A DNA stretch of 64,000 nt, taken from Actinophytocola sp035995025 (GTDB lineage Bacteria > Actinomycetota > Actinomycetes > Mycobacteriales > Pseudonocardiaceae). The notes below the pieces were generated by a model. It was not told the DNA's origin. It saw only the letters and a program-made list of their open reading frames with translations, and did no database searches. This document shows positions 1 to 7,968 of the stretch, piece by piece. A program made the position numbers and the translations under genes. The DNA is taken from the NCBI GenBank assembly GCA_035995025.1, contig DASYKY010000062.1, forward strand, positions 89,339-153,338, written 5' to 3'. Positions within the stretch are counted from its first letter, which is position 1. Every line of letters begins with the position of its first letter.

Positions 1-752
1 TCACCAGTGGCGACGACCGAGTTGTAAACGCCGTCGCGGGTGCGTTCCCGGCTTGCGGTGATGAGCACCCCGGACCTGCCGTGGTTGATGTCCCACGCCG
101 GGTCGCCCGGGTCGGGCGGATCTTTGACGACGAGCACCCCGCGGTAGTCCCAGTACCAGACCTTGCCGAGCGCGCGGACCACGTCGTTGAGGAACCCGTA
201 GCGGTCCTGCTCGGTGATGTGGCTACCGGGGAAGGTGGTGGCGTCGGCGTCGAAGTCGTACTCGATCGTCGCGTTGGGGTACACGTCGAGCACGAGCGTG
301 CTGAACACCGTTGCGACGCTGGCGCCCGCGAGGAACTGCACGGGCTTCTCCAGTCGGCCGTCGACGATCCCGGCCATGCGGTCGGCGCCGGAGATCCGGA
401 CGGGTCCGCGTGGCGCGTCGTCCTGCTCGGTCGTGTTGACCCGGTAGTAGCCCTGCGACACGTATACCTTCTGCCCGGCGCCGAGCATGACGCCGCGGGC
501 GATGAATATTTCGGTGCCGTACGGGGTGATCAGGCTGTCGGTGTCGGTCGGCCAGTACGTGGGGTCGGTGGTGAGGTCCAGGGTGGCGCGCACGTTCGCC
601 GAGCTGTCGAACTCGATGTCGCCGTCGTCGATCGGGATCTCCACGCCCACCGGGTTGACGCCGGTCTGGTGGCCCTCCACCACGAGGGCGCGGAAGATCG
701 CGCGGTGCGAACCGCGAAGGGTGCGGAGGAACTCGTCGCTGACTGGCCTCAT
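1..752 (-). CDS. Phage DUF5047-type tail protein (3' end outside window)
   Basis: The 250 visible codons start at ATG 752, which overlaps the upstream gene stop as ATGA. The N terminus begins MRPVSDEFLRTLRGSHR, the opening typical of DUF5047 proteins of actinobacterial siphophages, which lie after the tape measure and are thought to belong to the distal tail or baseplate. A beta-rich region follows (about residues 35-130), then a segment rich in D, Y and W (about 170-215). The reading frame stays open to the window edge, so the C terminus is missing and total length is unknown. Family assignment is by sequence resemblance; the exact tail position is inferred from gene order. Confidence 0.75.
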   Translation of the reverse strand, partial: MRPVSDEFLRTLRGSHRAIFRALVVEGHQTGVNPVGVEIPIDDGDIEFDSSANVRATLDLTTDPTYWPTDTDSLITPYGTEIFIARGVMLGAGQKVYVSQGYYRVNTTEQDDAPRGPVRISGADRMAGIVDGRLEKPVQFLAGASVATVFSTLVLDVYPNATIEYDFDADATTFPGSHITEQDRYGFLNDVVRALGKVWYWDYRGVLVVKDPPDPGDPAWDINHGRSGVLITASRERTRDGVYNSVVATG

Positions 753-2134
753 TCGACGATCACCTCCGCCGGCTCGGCGATCAGGTCGAGCACGTCTTGA
801 TAGGTGGTGAAGTCGCCGAGGACGCCGGAGTAGTCGGTGTAGTTGTTCAGCACCGTCTGGTAGGTGGCGGTCGCGCCGACGATGTCCAGGCCCGGGGCGG
901 CGCACTCGACGAGCGGCAGCGTCAGGAACCGGCGCACCGCGCGCGGCGACCGCCGGTCGATCGACAGGTCACCGACGACCGCGTACATGCCGGGCACGTC
1001 GCAGTCAGCCGGCACGTGCACGAGGACCGGGTCACCACCGGCGAGACACAGCCGCAAGTCCTCGGCGTCGTCGTTGGTGTCGGTCATGACCGTGAGGGCG
1101 TACCGGCGGGAGGTGCGCACGTCGGTCACCGCGACCGGCATGGAGCGGCCCACGATGTCGAACACCCCGTTGCGGCTGGCCTGCTCCACATCGGACCAGT
1201 CCGTCACCACGACCGCCCGGTTGAGGAACGGCCGCGCCAGGTTCTTCACCCACACCTGGTCGAGGGTCGGGGTGATGTTGCCGGTCTGGCTGGTGGTGGC
1301 CGCGAGGAACTCGATGACCATGGACCGCGAGATCGCCGACGTACCGCCGGCGATGGTGAAGCTCGACGCCGAGACGTTCGCCTTGGCGTTCTGCACCACG
1401 TAGGACCACGTGATGCCTTGGTCATCCCCAAGGGTTGTGAAGGTGTCGCCGATCTCCGTGGTCCCCGCGGGCGGGGCCGAGCTCGTCCAGTCGTCCTGCT
1501 TCCATCCCGCATACACGATCAGCGAACAGTCGGCCTCGACGGTAGCGGCCGGGGTCGCGATGTTCTGCGCGCTCACGTTGGCCACACCAGCAGCGGCGCC
1601 GGTCACGGCCTGCACCTTGGTGAACGCCGCCATCTGCGCGGACACGGACATGGTCGAGCCACCCGTGCCGATGAACGTGACCGTCGGCGCGGACTCCGAC
1701 GCACCATGGATCTTCCCGAACAGCCTGCCCTGGTCGGTGATCCCGAACACCTCATACCCCGCCGGGGTGGCGGGCACGCCGAGCGACGCGTCACGGCAGC
1801 ACGCCCAGCACACCAGCAGATCGCCCTGTGCGTGCCCGGTCGGCAGGCCCGGCGCCACCGAACTGTTCGCCGCGTGTGCCGCGGTGCCAGCGGCCCGGAA
1901 CGTGACCTCGTCGGAATAGGTCACCCGGTAGTAGTTGACGACACCCGGCACGAACTCCCAGTCGTCCAGCTGCGTGGTGCCGGCGCTCACCGGCACGTCG
2001 GCGCCACCGCGCACCGTGGCCCACGTGATCTGGTTCGTCGACCGCTCGAACAGCGCGGATTGCGCATCGCCCAGCCCAGTCGCCGAGACACGCACGCGGG
2101 ACAGCGTGGCGTCGTAGATGCAGGAGACCGTCAC
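749..2134 (-). CDS. Phage minor (distal) tail protein
   Basis: A 461-residue protein encoded directly after the tape measure gene, with a GTGA start/stop overlap at its 5' end and an ATGA overlap with the DUF5047 gene. The N-terminal 75 residues look like a fibronectin/Ig-type strand domain (FERSTNQITWATVRGG, then WEFVPGVVNYYRVTY). A Gly/Ala/Thr-rich beta region follows. The last 170 residues (from about VWVKNLARPFLNR) resemble the C-terminal domain of actinophage minor tail proteins. No enzymatic motif is visible. The tight overlaps on both sides support co-translation with the tail module. Role as distal tail component is inferred from position and composition. Confidence 0.6.
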   Translation of the reverse strand: MTVSCIYDATLSRVRVSATGLGDAQSALFERSTNQITWATVRGGADVPVSAGTTQLDDWEFVPGVVNYYRVTYSDEVTFRAAGTAAHAANSSVAPGLPTGHAQGDLLVCWACCRDASLGVPATPAGYEVFGITDQGRLFGKIHGASESAPTVTFIGTGGSTMSVSAQMAAFTKVQAVTGAAAGVANVSAQNIATPAATVEADCSLIVYAGWKQDDWTSSAPPAGTTEIGDTFTTLGDDQGITWSYVVQNAKANVSASSFTIAGGTSAISRSMVIEFLAATTSQTGNITPTLDQVWVKNLARPFLNRAVVVTDWSDVEQASRNGVFDIVGRSMPVAVTDVRTSRRYALTVMTDTNDDAEDLRLCLAGGDPVLVHVPADCDVPGMYAVVGDLSIDRRSPRAVRRFLTLPLVECAAPGLDIVGATATYQTVLNNYTDYSGVLGDFTTYQDVLDLIAEPAEVIVE

Positions 2135-4698
2135 CGTGCACCCCCGGTTCCGGCCGTCGCCGAGCGGCGGATGCTGCGGTTGTTCTCCCGCACCACCTTC
2201 ACGATCCGGCCCTCGAGCTGCTGACCGTCGATCGACACGAACACGTGCGTGTCGCCACCGCCGATGTCGTGGTTCGGCACGATGGTGCCGCCCGTGTTCG
2301 GTGCGCGGAAGATCTCCGGCCCACGCTCACCAACCACATAGGACCGGCCAGGGAGCACCGGGCCGCCAGTGGCGCGGACGAACTGGTGCCCCGCCGACCC
2401 GTTGATATTCGCACCGCGCACGAAGGTCGACACGGTGACCGTGCGCGGGATGTTGTCGATGGCCCGCTGGAGCGCGGCGAGGTTTCTTTGCGCGGCCTCC
2501 CAACCACGAAGCTGCGCCACAGTCGTGATGTTCCGCGGGATGAGCCCGTAGCGGGCGGCCAGCTGTACAGCTCGGTCCCCGGTGATCCCCATCTGACCCG
2601 CGACGCGGATGAACTGGTGCGTGGCATTGTTGGTCACATTGTCCACGGTGACGGTGGACGCCTTCTGCTCCTTCAGCTTCGCAACGTACGCGTTCGACTT
2701 GACCACCAGATCGTCGAGCGCCGTCGCCTTGTTCCGCCCGGCCTGAGTGGACAGGTCGAACGCCGTCTTGTTCGCGTTCAGCCCACCCGTGTTCTCCTTG
2801 GCCGCTTTCGTGGCGTCGTCGACCGCCTGCTGGTAGCCGATCTCGACGTTGGTGAGAGCGAGCAGTGCGTTCTGCAATGCTTGGCGGGCCGCGATTTCAG
2901 CGTTGACCGCGTTAGTGGAGCCCTTGGACGCGGCGGTCTCCCTGTCCGTGGCTGCTGCGTCGGAGTCTCGGCCACCGACCAGCCCGTTGATGTCGCCGAG
3001 CAGACCCTTAGCGGCCTCAGCCTGCTCGTCCAGGACCGTGGTAGAGGATCTACCCGACGTCACAGTGTGGGTGTGGGCCTTGACTATTTCTTCGAGTCGA
3101 TCCCGCAACTGCGGTAGCGCATCGCCCTGCTGCAGGTAGGCGTCGGTCACCTGGGGCAGCGCAATACCCAGCTTATTGGCGTTTTCGAGAATGCCCGAGT
3201 TCTCTAACTTGTCGGCCGCCTTCGCACGCACCGCATTGTTGATGACCCCACCCTGCTCCCGGATGACGTCGTTAACTTCCTTGCCCGCGTCCCGGAACTG
3301 CTGTTGCTTCGCAGTGGCCTCACCTGTCTCACCACCGAACAGCGACATCGCCGTGCCGACCACTGCCAGCACCACACCGATGGCACCCATCGACAGAGAC
3401 GCGATCTTGGCGACCCGGGACATGTTCGAGAACGACGTACCCAGCCCGGCGGCCTTATTCGCGGCGATGGACGACACGGTGCTCCACAGAGTGGTCGCCT
3501 GACTCACCAGCTTGATCGAGCCGTGCACCGCCAGGTACGCCGCACCGAGTCCACCCAATGCCGTGACGAGGATCCGCACGAACTCCTCGTTCTCGGCCAT
3601 GAAGTTGCCGATGGCTTCGAGGATCGGCGCTAGCACGGCCAGCGCCGGGATCAGGATGCCCGACGCCGCCGTTGCCATCATCGCGAACGCCTGCGCCAGC
3701 GGACCGACCAACGGCGCCACCGCGCGCAATCCGGCCGACAGGACACCGCCGACCGCCTCACCGACCTCGGCGAGCGCCCCACCGATCTGGCGCAGGAACT
3801 GCTGCCCTCCGGTCGACTCGACGAACTCGCGCATCGCCCGGATGGCCGGGCCGAAGCTGGCGGAGATCCCGCCGGCCCCGTCGGAGATCCCTTCGAACAC
3901 GCCTTTGACGATGGCGCCGATGTCCTTGAGCGTCTGCCACATGTCCTTGAGCGCGGCGATCCCGTTGTCCAGCCACTCGCGCAGCTGCCCGGACGCGCGC
4001 GCCCGGGCGATGAACCCGGCGAACTCCTGCGAACTCGCCGCGATCCGGTCGCCAACCGAGGTGAACCCCTCCGAGCCGACCGACACCACATCGATCAGCG
4101 CTTGGGTCAGCGGCCCGGCGGCAGCGCGCACGCCGCCCATGAACCCCGAGGTCTGGCCGAGCAGGTTGTTCAGGTCGCGGGTGTTCTTCGGCAGCACGGC
4201 GGTTGCTACCGACGCCGAGACCACCCCGGCCATCTCGCGGGCGATGTCGGAGAACCCGCCCGCGGTCTGGGGCAGCAGCCGGTTCAGGTCGTCCACGGCA
4301 GGCGCCAGGCCCTGCTCGAACGTGGCGGACACCTGCGCCTGAAGCGGACCCAACGACACACCGAGCCCGGCGAACGCCCGCTTGATGCCGTCCGCGCCGA
4401 GGGCGACCGTGAGCAGTGCCGCAGCACCAGCCGCGGCGACGGCGGGCAGCCCGAGCAGCGCACCAGACGCGGTCGCGATGGTCGACCCGAGCCCGGCCAC
4501 CGTGTTCGTCACCGAGGACAACGCTGACGCCTTGAGCGCGACCTTCGCGAATCCACCGGCCATGCCGGTGAACCGGTGGTTGGCGTCGTCGACCTTCTTG
4601 CCGAGCCGATCGACTTCCTTCTCAACCGTGCGGGCGGTGACGATCAGACCTTTGCCGTCACCGTCGATCTTGATGCGGATCGTGCGCTCGCCCGACAT
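2131..4698 (-). CDS. Phage tape measure protein
   Basis: An 855-residue protein from ATG 4698, the start preceded by a strong AGGGGGG site; an in-frame start 54 nt upstream lies inside the previous gene and is unlikely. Tape measure proteins set tail length and are ejected during infection. Support: it is the longest tail gene, follows the frameshifted chaperone pair, and is Ala/Gly-rich with long helical stretches and several hydrophobic segments (about residues 45-100 and 340-450, including LGLPAVAAAGAAALL). The C-terminal part contains Gly/Arg segments ending in SIRRSATAGTGGAR. At about 0.15 nm per residue it would fit a tail near 130 nm, a rough expectation only. Confidence 0.85.
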   Translation of the reverse strand: MSGERTIRIKIDGDGKGLIVTARTVEKEVDRLGKKVDDANHRFTGMAGGFAKVALKASALSSVTNTVAGLGSTIATASGALLGLPAVAAAGAAALLTVALGADGIKRAFAGLGVSLGPLQAQVSATFEQGLAPAVDDLNRLLPQTAGGFSDIAREMAGVVSASVATAVLPKNTRDLNNLLGQTSGFMGGVRAAAGPLTQALIDVVSVGSEGFTSVGDRIAASSQEFAGFIARARASGQLREWLDNGIAALKDMWQTLKDIGAIVKGVFEGISDGAGGISASFGPAIRAMREFVESTGGQQFLRQIGGALAEVGEAVGGVLSAGLRAVAPLVGPLAQAFAMMATAASGILIPALAVLAPILEAIGNFMAENEEFVRILVTALGGLGAAYLAVHGSIKLVSQATTLWSTVSSIAANKAAGLGTSFSNMSRVAKIASLSMGAIGVVLAVVGTAMSLFGGETGEATAKQQQFRDAGKEVNDVIREQGGVINNAVRAKAADKLENSGILENANKLGIALPQVTDAYLQQGDALPQLRDRLEEIVKAHTHTVTSGRSSTTVLDEQAEAAKGLLGDINGLVGGRDSDAAATDRETAASKGSTNAVNAEIAARQALQNALLALTNVEIGYQQAVDDATKAAKENTGGLNANKTAFDLSTQAGRNKATALDDLVVKSNAYVAKLKEQKASTVTVDNVTNNATHQFIRVAGQMGITGDRAVQLAARYGLIPRNITTVAQLRGWEAAQRNLAALQRAIDNIPRTVTVSTFVRGANINGSAGHQFVRATGGPVLPGRSYVVGERGPEIFRAPNTGGTIVPNHDIGGGDTHVFVSIDGQQLEGRIVKVVRENNRSIRRSATAGTGGAR

Positions 4699-4700
4699 GC

Positions 4701-5189
4701 TCAACCCCCCTGACCGAAACGGCGCACGATCTCGTCGGCCGCCTTGTTCCACTCCCGAAGGGCCGCAGGCAACTCGCGTTCCACGGTCGGGAAGAACCAG
4801 CGCCCTTGCTGGCCCTGGTGCGGCGAGAACTGCCGCCCCGTCGACTCGTTGTAGCGGGACGCCGAATACCAGCCGAACCGGCCGTTAGCGCCGAACTCGG
4901 AGCCGAACAGCAGCCTGTAGGCCGGCACCCTGCTCGAGGTGATGCGCCGGGAGCCACCGGCTTGCACCACCGGCACCCTGTCCCGGATTGCCTTCACCGT
5001 CGTGCCGACCGCGGCGGATTGTGCGTCGATGTGCGAGGCGCCCTTGGCCGACTGCGCGAGCAGATCGGCTATCCCCAGCGACGCCTCGCGTAGTTCGCGG
5101 TTCGCGTCCTTGGGGAGGTCGCGGAACGCGGCGAGCGTTTCGCGCACGCCCGTCGCCTTGAGCCGGATCGTCAGAGCCTGCTTCGCCAC
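4701..5189 (-). CDS. Phage gp10-like / tail completion-type protein
   Basis: A 162-residue protein between the tail assembly chaperones and the tape measure gene; its TGA lies 2 nt before the tape measure ATG. The N-terminal part (KQALTIRLKATGVRETLAAF) is followed by helical segments, then an aromatic-rich region (FGWYSASRYNESTGRQF), the pattern seen in HK97 gp10-like and related minor head/tail proteins. No catalytic motif is visible. It could instead be a phage-specific accessory tail protein. The call rests on length, composition and location, not on a strong signature. Confidence 0.45.
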   Translation of the reverse strand: MAKQALTIRLKATGVRETLAAFRDLPKDANRELREASLGIADLLAQSAKGASHIDAQSAAVGTTVKAIRDRVPVVQAGGSRRITSSRVPAYRLLFGSEFGANGRFGWYSASRYNESTGRQFSPHQGQQGRWFFPTVERELPAALREWNKAADEIVRRFGQGG

Positions 5190-5202
5190 GTCCTCACCTC
5201 CC

Positions 5203-5642
5203 CTAGCCGCTGTACTGCCGCCCGTCCGATGTGGACGTACCGTCTCTGGTCTGGTCCGGCCGGTGAATCTCCTCCCACACCTCGAAGGCCGTCGCGACTC
5301 CGCGAAGACCTTCCTTTGCCCACTCGCTAGCGGGAATCCCGGTGATCACTGCGAGCGTGATCACGTCTCTTTGGTGACTCCCGCGTTCGTAGGGAGGACG
5401 TCTTCGTGGTCCAGTTCCAGGACGTAGTCGGTCTCGAAGTCGGCGAGCTTGCCGGTGACGACGCCCTGCCGCTTCGCCGCGATGTGCGCCAGCCGGTAGA
5501 ACTTGACCAGGCTCATCTCGGTGAGCAGGTCGATGTAGCGCTCGTTCGACTTGCTGGTCTTCTCCCACACGAGGACGTCGCGGCTGTCGGCCTTAACCTC
5601 GGTTTCCTCACCGGCCTCGTCGGTGAGCTTGAATGTGAACAT
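5203..5642 (-). CDS. Tail assembly chaperone, frameshifted (GT-type) product
   Basis: Predicted -1 frameshift fusion. It would share the G-type N terminus from 5642, slip near 5360-5383 and continue in the -1 frame to TAG at 5203. The extension reads DVITLAVITGIPASEWAKE then GLRGVATAFEVWEE, the helical pattern normal for T-type chaperone halves of actinophages. Overlapping frames at this exact gene position are a near-universal siphophage feature. The local sequence offers GCG-GGA-GTC and ACC-AAA-GAG codons, neither a perfect X-XXY-YYZ heptamer, so the exact slip codon is uncertain and the fusion could be inefficient. Confidence 0.6.
5361..5642 (-). CDS. Tail assembly chaperone, short (G-type) product
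   Basis: A 93-residue acidic protein (MFTFKLTDEAGEETEVKADS...) in the position of the lambda G-type chaperone, immediately before the tape measure region. Proteins of this class bind the tape measure protein and assist tail tube polymerisation. ATG 5642 overlaps the stop of the preceding small gene. The 0 frame ends at TGA 5363-5361, while the -1 frame stays open for a further 50 codons with recognisable T-type chaperone sequence, so this is best read as the unshifted product of a two-frame gene. Confidence 0.75.
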   Translation of the reverse strand: MFTFKLTDEAGEETEVKADSRDVLVWEKTSKSNERYIDLLTEMSLVKFYRLAHIAAKRQGVVTGKLADFETDYVLELDHEDVLPTNAGVTKET

Positions 5643-5938
5643 CAGGCCGTCCTCCCCGGTCGGCTGTGGCAGCCGCAGCAGCGGCCGTCACGATGGGTTC
5701 CCTTGTTGGTGCAGCCGCCCTCGACGCACTCGCCGCGCTTCCTCGGCTGCGTCGGCCGTCGCCGAGCGGTCGACGCGGGTTCGGCGAGGAACGTCAACGA
5801 CGCCTCGACCACCTCGGCCCGAGCCTGCTCCGCGTTGGCGTCGTGCTCGACCTCGGTGGCGCACAGGCGGCAGGAGGACACGAACTCGGCGTGGCCGTCC
5901 TCCTCGTGCACCTGTTCCGGCGAGCGGCGACCTGACAT
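5642..5938 (-). CDS. Small Cys-rich phage protein
   Basis: A 98-residue protein starting at ATG 5938, which overlaps the previous stop by one base (TGATG), and ending in an overlap with the next ATG. It has an acidic first half (EQVHEEDGHAEF) and two Cys clusters: CRLC near residue 30 and CVEGGC followed by CCGCH near the C terminus, the latter followed by arginines. This could be a small zinc-binding knuckle. It sits between the tail tube region and the chaperone genes. No family is recognised; the overlaps on both sides make it a credible gene. Confidence 0.6.
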   Translation of the reverse strand: MSGRRSPEQVHEEDGHAEFVSSCRLCATEVEHDANAEQARAEVVEASLTFLAEPASTARRRPTQPRKRGECVEGGCTNKGTHRDGRCCGCHSRPGRTA

Positions 5939-6297
5939 CAGACCGCCACCACCGCACACGTCACAGAGGTCACGGACTCGAAGCCCACGTACACCCGGCC
6001 CTGGTCGTCACCGCCGGACTCGTTCGCCCCCGCCGGCTGACCGAAGATGCCCTTCGGGAACGGGCCGATCCACGCCGTTGTCGCGGTGGCCACGGTGACT
6101 ACGAGATCCTCGACGTCCAGCCCGCCGGCCGCAGCTGTGGCCGAGACGGTGACGTCCACGTCGCCGCCGGAAGCGTTGGCCACAACCAGGCGGACACTGC
6201 CCGAGTCGATCGCGTGCCCCAGGGCGTTCGCCGCAGCCAAGGACGGAACCACCTTGTAGTCGGCGGACTCCTGCGTGGTCTTCGATGTGCGCGCCAT
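5938..6297 (-). CDS. Small beta-rich phage protein (decoration/tail accessory candidate)
   Basis: A 119-residue protein from ATG 6297 (MARTSKTTQESADYKVVPS), chosen because the upstream gene stops at 6299. Val/Thr/Ala-rich with predicted strands and no Cys. Its C-terminal end (GFESVTSVTCAVVAV) and overall pattern resemble the separate 107-residue protein at 7425-7748 (YSAVTSVTVAAVKLGA), so the two look like diverged paralogues. Both lie among structural genes downstream of the capsid. A head decoration or tail-tube-associated role is a guess; no characterised family is recognised. Confidence 0.55.
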   Translation of the reverse strand: MARTSKTTQESADYKVVPSLAAANALGHAIDSGSVRLVVANASGGDVDVTVSATAAAGGLDVEDLVVTVATATTAWIGPFPKGIFGQPAGANESGGDDQGRVYVGFESVTSVTCAVVAV

Positions 6298-6298
6298 G

Positions 6299-6715
6299 TC
6301 ACGCCCCCACAGGGACGAAAGTCGGATCGCCGATGCACTGCAACGTGATCTCGGTGCGCTCGCCGGAGCGCGCCTCGCCACCAACGGGCGGTGCCTTGAG
6401 TCGAACCGTGCCGGTCCACCGCACGTGTTCGGCGGGGATGTCCGGCAGGTGATCCAGCTGGAACGCGGCGTCCGACCCGGAGTTCTCGGTGAGGTACCGG
6501 GAGATTCCGTCCTCGCGCCAGTCGCTGAGGAACACGAACTGCAGCGACGGCTCTGGTGTGCCGTCCTCCACGGTCGCCCCATCCGGGCAGAACGTGTAGA
6601 CGATGTCGCCATCCGGGATACCCGGGTCGAGGGTCCAAGAGTTGATCTGACATTCGAAGCTGGTGCCGCCGAGAGTGAACTCGATCAGCTTCAGCTGCCT
6701 GCTATGTGCGGGCAT
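6299..6715 (-). CDS. Phage major tail (tube) protein candidate
   Basis: A 138-residue protein in the usual tail tube slot: after head-tail connector and terminator genes and before the chaperones. Sequence features include LIEFTLGGTSFECQINSWTL at the N terminus, a strand-rich core and LQFVFLSDWREDGISRYL in the middle, comparable in length with small tail tube proteins of actinophages. Tube proteins polymerise into hexameric rings around the tape measure. It starts immediately at the stop of the preceding gene. The call is based on order and fold-like pattern rather than a diagnostic motif. Confidence 0.6.
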   Translation of the reverse strand: MPAHSRQLKLIEFTLGGTSFECQINSWTLDPGIPDGDIVYTFCPDGATVEDGTPEPSLQFVFLSDWREDGISRYLTENSGSDAAFQLDHLPDIPAEHVRWTGTVRLKAPPVGGEARSGERTEITLQCIGDPTFVPVGA

Positions 6716-7071
6716 CAGAGAGCCACCTCCACAGTGATCTCATAGGCGGGCAAATCTGGCCCGCCGAACGGCGAAACCAGCGGGGTGGCCGTGGTCACCA
6801 CGGCGTCGGGATAGGACTCGATCGCCTCGACGACCGCAGGGAGCATCTCCTGCAGTCGATCCACCGCCCGATCGTTCAGCGGAACCATCAGGTACACGAG
6901 AAACGTGGCCGACGTCGGCCCGGCGCAGATCGCCTCCCATGCGAGACGGGGCAGGCTCACGATCGTCGCTGGCGGGTCGATGTTGGCGCCGAGATTGGCG
7001 TAGTAGCGGATCCCATCCAGTCCGGACAGGGCGTCACCGAGCGCCGCACGGGCCTCCGTTGGGGTGGTCAT
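6715..7071 (-). CDS. Phage tail terminator / completion-like protein
   Basis: A 118-residue protein overlapping its upstream neighbour by 4 nt and abutting the tail tube gene. It has an N-terminal helix (TEARAALGDALSGL), central strands and the phrase FLVYLMVPLNDRAVDRLQEMLPA, typical of tail completion or terminator proteins (gp17-like) that cap the tube and join head to tail. No other motif is visible. Position between connector and tube genes is the main support. Confidence 0.55.
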   Translation of the reverse strand: MTTPTEARAALGDALSGLDGIRYYANLGANIDPPATIVSLPRLAWEAICAGPTSATFLVYLMVPLNDRAVDRLQEMLPAVVEAIESYPDAVVTTATPLVSPFGGPDLPAYEITVEVAL

Positions 7072-7415
7072 CCGAGTACCGCCTTAGCCCAACGACCGAT
7101 CCGGAGCAACTTCTCGATGTCCGGATCGATCGACGGCACCCGACCGGAGCCGAGCTCGCCCATCGACACCAGGCCGTCGGGCGAGTCGCGGCGGGTGTGC
7201 CACCGGCCAGCGAGTCGCAGCGTGCCGAGGACCAGGTCTGCGCCCGGCTCCGGGCGGGTGGACAGCGGGTCCTCGGTGTAGTTGATCCGCGTCCGCACGG
7301 ACTCGACGAACGACACCGCGGCGTCGAGCGTCTGCTGTAGACGCTCATCGTCGCGTTCGTCGTCCGGATCGATTTTCATATCGACCTTGAGTTCGGTGAG
7401 CTCCGGCGGCCACAT
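7068..7415 (-). CDS. Phage head-tail connector-like protein
   Basis: A 115-residue mainly helical protein just downstream of the capsid-associated genes. It has an acidic N-terminal region (DPDDERDDERLQQTLDAAVSF), SVRTRINYT and a C-terminal helix (IEKLLRIGRWAKAVLG), the layout of gp6-like connector proteins that bind the portal ring. It overlaps the tail completion gene (stop 7068, next start 7071). There is no catalytic signature; assignment relies on length, helix pattern and gene order. Confidence 0.6.
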   Translation of the reverse strand: MWPPELTELKVDMKIDPDDERDDERLQQTLDAAVSFVESVRTRINYTEDPLSTRPEPGADLVLGTLRLAGRWHTRRDSPDGLVSMGELGSGRVPSIDPDIEKLLRIGRWAKAVLG

Positions 7416-7424
7416 AATCAGCTC

Positions 7425-7748
7425 CTACGCGCCGAGCTTCACAGCGGCGACGGTCACCGACGTCACGGCCGAATAAGCAACTGCGACGCTGGCGTCGTTG
7501 AGGCCCTCGTTCGGGACAGGGATGATCGCGGTCTTGCCAGCCGCCACGGTGACCGCGGGCAGCGCGCCAACGGTGACGTCGTGGGATCCGGAGTCGCCGT
7601 TCTTCACGAGCAGCGCAACGGTCTCCAGCTCCCATCCGCCCTTGGACTTCGTGCCGCCCGCGATGGTGTCCCCGCCGCCGTTGGCCGACGCGAACGCGCA
7701 GTCTGCGAGGCCAGTGCGCGGCACGTTCTGGATCGTGATAGCCGCCAT
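7425..7748 (-). CDS. Small beta-rich phage protein (capsid decoration candidate)
   Basis: A 107-residue protein from ATG 7748, which has a good AGGAG site ten bases upstream. Sequence MAAITIQNVPRTGLADCAF continues into Gly-rich and Val-rich strands with AGKTAIIPVPNEGLND and a C terminus YSAVTSVTVAAVKLGA. The repeated alternating hydrophobic pattern suggests a compact beta fold. Position right after the capsid region is where decoration or cement proteins are often encoded. It resembles the 119-residue protein at 5938-6297, implying duplication. Function is inferred only. Confidence 0.55.
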   Translation of the reverse strand: MAAITIQNVPRTGLADCAFASANGGGDTIAGGTKSKGGWELETVALLVKNGDSGSHDVTVGALPAVTVAAGKTAIIPVPNEGLNDASVAVAYSAVTSVTVAAVKLGA

Positions 7749-7750
7749 GG

Positions 7751-7966
7751 TCAGTTCTCCTGTCGGTTCTCGGGAATCCATCCGCGTTCGGTGAGCACGT
7801 GCCCGCCAGCGCGCGGCCGGTCGGCATTGCTCTGCGGACGGACCCGGATTTTCTTGACCGGTGTCGGCTCGGTCGTCGACGACTCACCCGCGTCGTCCGG
7901 GGACGCGCCGGCCGCCGGGGGTGGTGTCGGGTCCTCCGGTGACCGAGCGCGCTTGCGGGTCGACAT
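7751..7966 (-). CDS. Small basic/acidic linker-type phage protein
   Basis: A 71-residue protein from ATG 7966, placed 2 nt after the capsid polyprotein stop and 2 nt before the next gene. The first half is low complexity (TRKRARSPEDPTPPPAAG) and probably disordered; the C-terminal third contains GGHVLTERGWIPENRQEN. Short Pro/Glu/Arg-rich proteins are common next to capsid genes in actinophages and have no assigned role. Its size, spacing and codon pattern support a genuine gene, but nothing indicates function. Confidence 0.5.
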   Translation of the reverse strand: MSTRKRARSPEDPTPPPAAGASPDDAGESSTTEPTPVKKIRVRPQSNADRPRAGGHVLTERGWIPENRQEN

Positions 7967-7968
7967 GA

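Noticed and set aside
797..2224. Long plus-strand frame opposite the tail genes
   Set aside because: It is antisense to a recognisable minor tail protein, has no SD or domain, and arises from high GC.
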